From: Halothece sp964463655
GTDB lineage: Bacteria > Cyanobacteriota > Cyanobacteriia > Cyanobacteriales > Rubidibacteraceae
Assembly (NCBI GenBank): GCA_964463655.1
Contig: CAYXDG010000002.1
Location: forward strand, 1 to 64,000
DNA: 64,000 nt
Direction of reading: 5' to 3'
The translations under genes were made by a program, and so were the position numbers. This document shows positions 60,987 through 64,000 of this stretch, in pieces (position 1 is the stretch's first letter; the number at the start of each line of letters is the position of its first letter). The notes below the pieces were generated by a model. That model did not search any database. It saw only the letters and a list, made by a program, of their open reading frames with translations, and was not told the origin of the DNA.

Positions 60987-61691
60987 ATGATTTATCCGGG
61001 TGAAGTATTTGCAGAAACGAAAGAATTTGATAGCAATATTCGGCAACTTTTGCCTTATTATGATGAAATGTTAGACGCGATCGCGCTGTGTCTTCCTCCT
61101 AACACTCAATCCATCTTAGAATTAGGTTGTGGTACAGGAGAACTAACAGCAAAAGTTTTAGAACAATGTCCGAAAGCGCAGTTAGTAGCAGTGGATTACT
61201 CGCCGCGCATGATTGAATTTATTGGGGATAAACTAAGCAAAGAGCGCGATCGTTTAAAAACAATTCAACTGGACTTTGGCGCATGGGCTAATAATGAACC
61301 CAACACCGATATTGGTGACAATTTTGATGCAGTTATTTCCTCTCTTGCGATTCATCATCTCACCGATGAAATGAAAGGAAAACTCTATGAAAAAATCGCG
61401 TCTTCTCTGAAGCCAAACGGCAGATTTTGGAATGCTGATCCATTGCTTCCAGAGTTTTCGGAATTATCTGAAATTTATCAACAATCCCGTGAACGTTGGG
61501 CAGCGAAACAAGGGTTAGATTTAGAGACAGTGCGAAGTAAAGTGGGGAAAAGTGACACTCAAGGTTATTCTAGCCAAGATCAACTAGCAACCATTGACAC
61601 ACAACTCGCTATGTTAGAAAGTGCGGGCTTTTCTCGAACTGCCATTATTTGGAAATACTACAATGTTGCTGTGTTTGGAGGGTTGCGCTAG
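60987..61691 (+). CDS. Class I SAM-dependent methyltransferase
   Basis: A 234-residue methyltransferase. SAM site ILELGCGTGELTAKVLEQCP, then LVAVDYSPRMIEFI (acidic end of strand 2), and FDAVISSLAIHHLTDEMKGK, as in UbiE/methyltransf_25-type enzymes. Substrate not deducible. GGAGAATAAGTGTA stands before the ATG. The rplU promoter overlaps its last codons. Confidence 0.88.
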   Translation: MIYPGEVFAETKEFDSNIRQLLPYYDEMLDAIALCLPPNTQSILELGCGTGELTAKVLEQCPKAQLVAVDYSPRMIEFIGDKLSKERDRLKTIQLDFGAWANNEPNTDIGDNFDAVISSLAIHHLTDEMKGKLYEKIASSLKPNGRFWNADPLLPEFSELSEIYQQSRERWAAKQGLDLETVRSKVGKSDTQGYSSQDQLATIDTQLAMLESAGFSRTAIIWKYYNVAVFGGLR

Positions 61692-61711
61692 TTCTGAAAT
61701 CGAGGTATAAT
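61683..61711 (+). promoter_or_regulatory. Likely sigma-70-type promoter for rplU-rpmA
   Basis: TTGCGC at 61683-61688 and TATAAT at 61706-61711 are 17 bp apart, near the ideal. The -35 box lies inside the end of the methyltransferase gene. Transcription would start near 61718, giving a leader of about 82 nt that contains a small CCTG/CAGG stem. Confidence 0.6.
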
Positions 61712-61799
61712 GGAATATTGTGTCTCCTGCTCGGATCAGGTAAGACATTGCAAAAAGCGGCGCGATCGCTACCTGTACGGCATTTTTTGAGGAATAACC

Positions 61800-62201
61800 A
61801 TGAGTTACGCAATTGTAGAAGCAAGCGGAACTCAAGTCAAAGTTGAACCTGGTTCATTTTACGACTTGAATCGTCTGCACGTAGATGAAGAAGGAAACTA
61901 CACCTTCGACAAAGTATTATTAATCAACCATGACGGAGAAGTTACCGTCGGTCAACCCTACATTGAAGGGGCGATCGTTGAAGGAACAGTGATGAGTCAT
62001 TTGCGGGGACGCAAAGTGCTTGTTTACAAAATGAAGCCGAAGAAAAAATATCGGAAAAAACGAGGACACCGTCAAGAATTAACCCGTGTGATGATTGATT
62101 CCATTAGTGTCAATGGTTCGGTGATCGCAGCGAGAGAAGATTCAGAAACTCCAGAAAGTGAAGTCAACCCAACCATTACTTCCGTTGAAAGAGATGTTTA
62201 A
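61800..62201 (+). CDS. rplU: 50S ribosomal protein L21
   Basis: A 133-residue L21 protein: YAIVEASGTQVKVEPGSFYD, VLLINHDGEVTVGQPYIEGA, HLRGRKVLVYKMKPKKKYRK and the RNA-binding KKRGHRQELTRVMID. An acidic tail of ~25 residues extends it beyond the E. coli length, as is common in cyanobacteria. TTGAGGAATAACC precedes the ATG. It is paired with rpmA downstream. Confidence 0.97.
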   Translation: MSYAIVEASGTQVKVEPGSFYDLNRLHVDEEGNYTFDKVLLINHDGEVTVGQPYIEGAIVEGTVMSHLRGRKVLVYKMKPKKKYRKKRGHRQELTRVMIDSISVNGSVIAAREDSETPESEVNPTITSVERDV

Positions 62202-62346
62202 TGGATCGCAAGAAAAAGTCGAGGAGTGGCTAAACACACCTCATCCAGACTTGGATCAAAAAACTCCTCAATCTTATCTTGATCAAGGAAAGGCTTCCGT
62301 GGTAGATAACCTCATCTATGCTACTGAAGCAGGTATTCCCAATTAA
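62194..62346 (+). CDS. Small DUF2384 (MbcA/ParS/Xre antitoxin-like) ORF between rplU and rpmA
   Basis: A 50-residue frame whose whole length matches the C-terminal toxin-binding domain of Xre/MbcA/ParS antitoxins: FNGSQEKVEEWLNTPHPDL, then KTPQSYLDQGKASVVDNLIY, then a final glycine-containing AGIPN. The DNA-binding part of full Xre antitoxins is missing, and no RES-type toxin is adjacent. ATG 62194 overlaps the last eight bases of rplU. It may be a short functional protein or a remnant. Confidence 0.6.
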   Translation: MFNGSQEKVEEWLNTPHPDLDQKTPQSYLDQGKASVVDNLIYATEAGIPN

Positions 62347-62443
62347 CCGACAGGATTAATTGAAGCCTATCGGTCGGGAAATATTGAGGCTACCATTTTC
62401 CATAATAGAATGTAGAAACAATTAACCAAGGGAACCAGTAACA

Positions 62444-62716
62444 ATGGCTCATAAGAAAGGAACAGGAAGCACCCGTAACGGACGGGATTCTAATTCAAAG
62501 CGCTTAGGCGTAAAACGTTATGGCGGACAAGTGGTTCGCGCTGGCAATATTTTAATCCGTCAGCGTGGTACAAAAATCCATCCTGGCTTAAATGTTGGTC
62601 GTGGAAGTGATGACACTTTATTCGCCTTGATTGATGGGGTGGTTAAGTTCGATCGCTATGGGAGAAGCCGCCGTAAAGTGAGCATTCTTCCCGTAGAAGA
62701 AACAGCAGCCACCTAA
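62444..62716 (+). CDS. rpmA: 50S ribosomal protein L27
   Basis: A 90-residue L27 protein with the MAHKKGTGSTRNGRDSNSKR opening that reaches the peptidyl-transferase centre, then LGVKRYGGQVVRAGNILIRQ, RGTKIHPGLNVGRGSDDTLFALIDG and a short tail. No N-terminal cleavage extension is present. It follows rplU in the usual order, with a DUF2384 ORF in between. Confidence 0.97.
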   Translation: MAHKKGTGSTRNGRDSNSKRLGVKRYGGQVVRAGNILIRQRGTKIHPGLNVGRGSDDTLFALIDGVVKFDRYGRSRRKVSILPVEETAAT

Positions 62717-62734
62717 AACAGTTGCCAAAAGTTT

Positions 62735-62768
62735 CAACCCCTTTCCTCGCAGATGAGGAGAGGGATTG
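62735..62768 (+). terminator. Hairpin after rpmA
   Basis: CCCTTTCCTC and GAGGAGAGGG pair around GCAGAT some 20 nt after the rpmA stop. A T-rich run is not adjacent, so termination is probable but not certain. Confidence 0.5.
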
Positions 62769-62852
62769 AAGTAGTTAGTTCAACGTCACATAAGAAGTCG
62801 TAACTATGAAGATTGGTCTGATTAAGTAGAAATTCTGATTGGTTGCAGAAAT

Positions 62853-62869
62853 GGTGGGCATTTTCCACC
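62853..62869. repeat. GGTGG...CCACC palindrome next to dndE stop
   Basis: GGTGGGCATTTTCCACC is a member of the GGTGGGC family. It stands directly beside the dndE stop codon and is followed on the plus strand by TACCTTTTTC, so it could act as a terminator for rpmA. Confidence 0.55.
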
Positions 62870-63265
62870 CTACCTTTTTCGGCGATCGACAACATTTTCG
62901 CATAAACCTTCAATGCTTCTCAAATTTTGATCCCCTGCTAAATAACTAATTCCGCGATGTAAATGTAAGCGAAATTGTTGGGCAAGGGTTTCGCGATCGC
63001 AGCCTAAACCATCTTCATAACACCGTTGTTTGAGGGCTAAAACTAACACATCGGAGACTTCCCCCCCAAACACCCGCCAAGTTAGTTCAAGGTTGCTATC
63101 AGAGGGAATGGGAACAGGAGAAGGCTTTGTGGGTTCAGCCAGAGACCGACAAAACCCCCAGCGACAAAGAATGTTCCACTGTTCGATTTTGGTGTAACGT
63201 TTGAGTTTAATGAGTTGTTCTCGTGCTGTTTTTGAGAGGCGAATGCGTTCGACAGGCGGTTCCAT
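62870..63265 (-). CDS. dndE: DndE family protein (DNA phosphorothioation), orphan
   Basis: A 131-residue protein matching DndE over most of its length: IRLSKTAREQLIKLKRYT, IEQWNILCRWGFCRSLAEP, SNLELTWRVFGGEVSDVL, KQRCYEDGLG and QFRLHLHRGISYLAGD. DndE normally completes the DndABCDE system that swaps a backbone oxygen for sulfur, and is thought to bind nicked DNA. dndA-D are not in the window. Start is the ATG ending at 63265; a TTG two codons upstream is unlikely. It follows proS on the same strand with 27 nt between. Confidence 0.82.
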   Translation of the reverse strand: MEPPVERIRLSKTAREQLIKLKRYTKIEQWNILCRWGFCRSLAEPTKPSPVPIPSDSNLELTWRVFGGEVSDVLVLALKQRCYEDGLGCDRETLAQQFRLHLHRGISYLAGDQNLRSIEGLCENVVDRRKR

Positions 63266-63292
63266 AATCAATGGATAATTAATAATATTAGA

Positions 63293-64000
63293 TTAATTGT
63301 TACTGAGCCATTGTCGGAAGGTAGTAACAACTTCAGTCAGGGAAATGTCTTCAGAAGATTGATCGACCCGTTTAACAATTTCTACTTTCCCTTCTTTTAA
63401 GGATCGCCCTGTGACAATGCGATAGGGAATGCCAATTAAATCAGCGTCTTTAAATTTTACTCCAGCCCGTTCATCGCGATCGTCTAATAAGACATCAAGA
63501 CCTAAACTGAGTAAACCTTCATAGAGATTTTCGGCCACTTGTCTTTGTTGGCTGTCGGTAATATTGGGAACTGTAATCACTACTTGATAAGGCGCGATCG
63601 CGATCGGCCAAATAATCCCATTTTTATCATGAGATTGTTCCACAGCAGATTGAGCTAAACGAGAAACACCAATGCCATAACAACCCATATAAAAGGGCTT
63701 TTCTTCCCCTTGTTCGTTGGTGTAAGTGGCATTCATGGCGGTGGAATATTTCGTTCCCAATTGGAAAATATGTCCGACTTCAATTCCCCGCGCACTGCTC
63801 AGGAATTGGGTTTGATCATGAAGGGCGCGATCGCCAGCTTGGGCTTCTCGCACATCAACCACAATCTCTGGTAAGGTAAACTGTGCGCCCCAGTTCGCAC
63901 CAACCACGTGATAACCTGTTTCATTCGCTCCTGTAATAAAGTTTGTCAGATTAACGGCAGTTTCATCCACTAAGCGCAGGAATTTCGGTTCAACGTCTTT
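63293..64000 (-). CDS. proS: Prolyl-tRNA synthetase, C-terminal part (runs off the window)
   Basis: The last 235 codons of a bacterial-type ProRS; the frame stays open to the window end. It holds the end of the editing insert (YHVVGANWGAQFTLPEIVVD, HIFQLGTKYSTAMNATYTNE), class II motif 3-like GCYGIGVSRLAQSAVEQSHD and the anticodon-binding domain (APYQVVITVPN, LLDDRDERAGVKFKDADLIG, YRIVTGRSLKEGKVEI). Since no start codon lies inside the window, the gene begins beyond 64000. Confidence 0.95.
   Translation of the reverse strand, partial: KDVEPKFLRLVDETAVNLTNFITGANETGYHVVGANWGAQFTLPEIVVDVREAQAGDRALHDQTQFLSSARGIEVGHIFQLGTKYSTAMNATYTNEQGEEKPFYMGCYGIGVSRLAQSAVEQSHDKNGIIWPIAIAPYQVVITVPNITDSQQRQVAENLYEGLLSLGLDVLLDDRDERAGVKFKDADLIGIPYRIVTGRSLKEGKVEIVKRVDQSSEDISLTEVVTTFRQWLSNN

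Noticed and set aside
61712..61799. Structured L21 leader RNA before rplU
   Set aside because: Only a short CCTG/CAGG stem is visible; this is too little to claim a ribosomal-protein-binding leader.
1..64000. tRNA, rRNA, CRISPR arrays and complete insertion sequences
   Set aside because: I looked for T-loop-like GGTTCGA motifs, regularly spaced long repeats and transposase motifs and found none that held up; the few GGTTCGA matches are inside genes such as fic.

Overview
The window is a chromosomal segment of a cyanobacterium. Direct signs are the very frequent HIP1 octamer (GCGATCGC), a Psb27 photosystem II assembly lipoprotein, a cyanobacterial MinCDE set, an Rre1/Ycf29-type response regulator, a DapL-type aminotransferase and tandem DUF29 genes. 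Low G+C with dense HIP1 sites would fit a Chroococcales-type genome such as the Halothece/Dactylococcopsis group, but that placement is only a guess. A run of 100 N at 58549-58648 shows this is a draft assembly. I found no rRNA, tRNA, CRISPR array, complete insertion sequence or prophage.

Layout. 1-900: a truncated copy of a radical SAM gene and a DUF433/DUF5615 toxin-antitoxin-like pair, placed just before the intact radical SAM gene. 3.5-9.5 kb: an AT-rich, HIP1-poor accessory island with a Fic enzyme, three small membrane or exported proteins, a vMAP-type HTH regulator behind a 10-bp-phased GACGG operator-like array, a C5 DNA methyltransferase and a BsuBI/PstI-type endonuclease. 9.5-24.2 kb: housekeeping genes (map, malQ), an NfeD-like plus two-flotillin operon, a BlaI/M56 pair, and a CLC channel that runs into minCDE. 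24.3-35.4 kb: egtC-egtB, a GGDEF protein, dxs, an OmpR regulator, a PfkB kinase, pstS and a two-domain kinase. 35.5-43.4 kb: two paralogous coiled-coil proteins, peroxiredoxin, ROK kinase, rnhB and polA. 43.4-44.2 kb: remains of a hicBA module. 44.2-64 kb: DUF29, mnmA, lgt, cobM, dapL, a GHL10 hydrolase, psb27, sfsA, rre1, an At5g03900-like membrane protein, an ABC exporter, rplU-rpmA with a small MbcA-like ORF between them, an orphan dndE and the 3' part of proS.

How the parts fit. Several adjacent genes look translationally coupled: flotillin 1/2 (TAATG), blaI/M56 (TAATG), egtC/egtB (47-nt overlap), the SPOR-like gene and its methyltransferase neighbour (4 nt), CLC/minC (2-nt gap). Defence and conflict genes are scattered (DUF433/5615, Fic, restriction-modification, broken hicBA, DUF2384, orphan dndE). 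The intergenic space is rich in repeats: palindromes of the GGTGGGC..GCCCACC type, CCCCCTAACCC-type inverted repeats, and heptanucleotide arrays that often end within a few bases of a start codon.

The most unusual points are the 5.0-9.5 kb island, the start-codon-abutting heptamer arrays, the CLC protein with arginine at the gating-glutamate position, the orphan dndE, the degraded hicBA pair, and the 55-bp exact duplication flanking the N-run, which looks like an assembly-overlap artefact.
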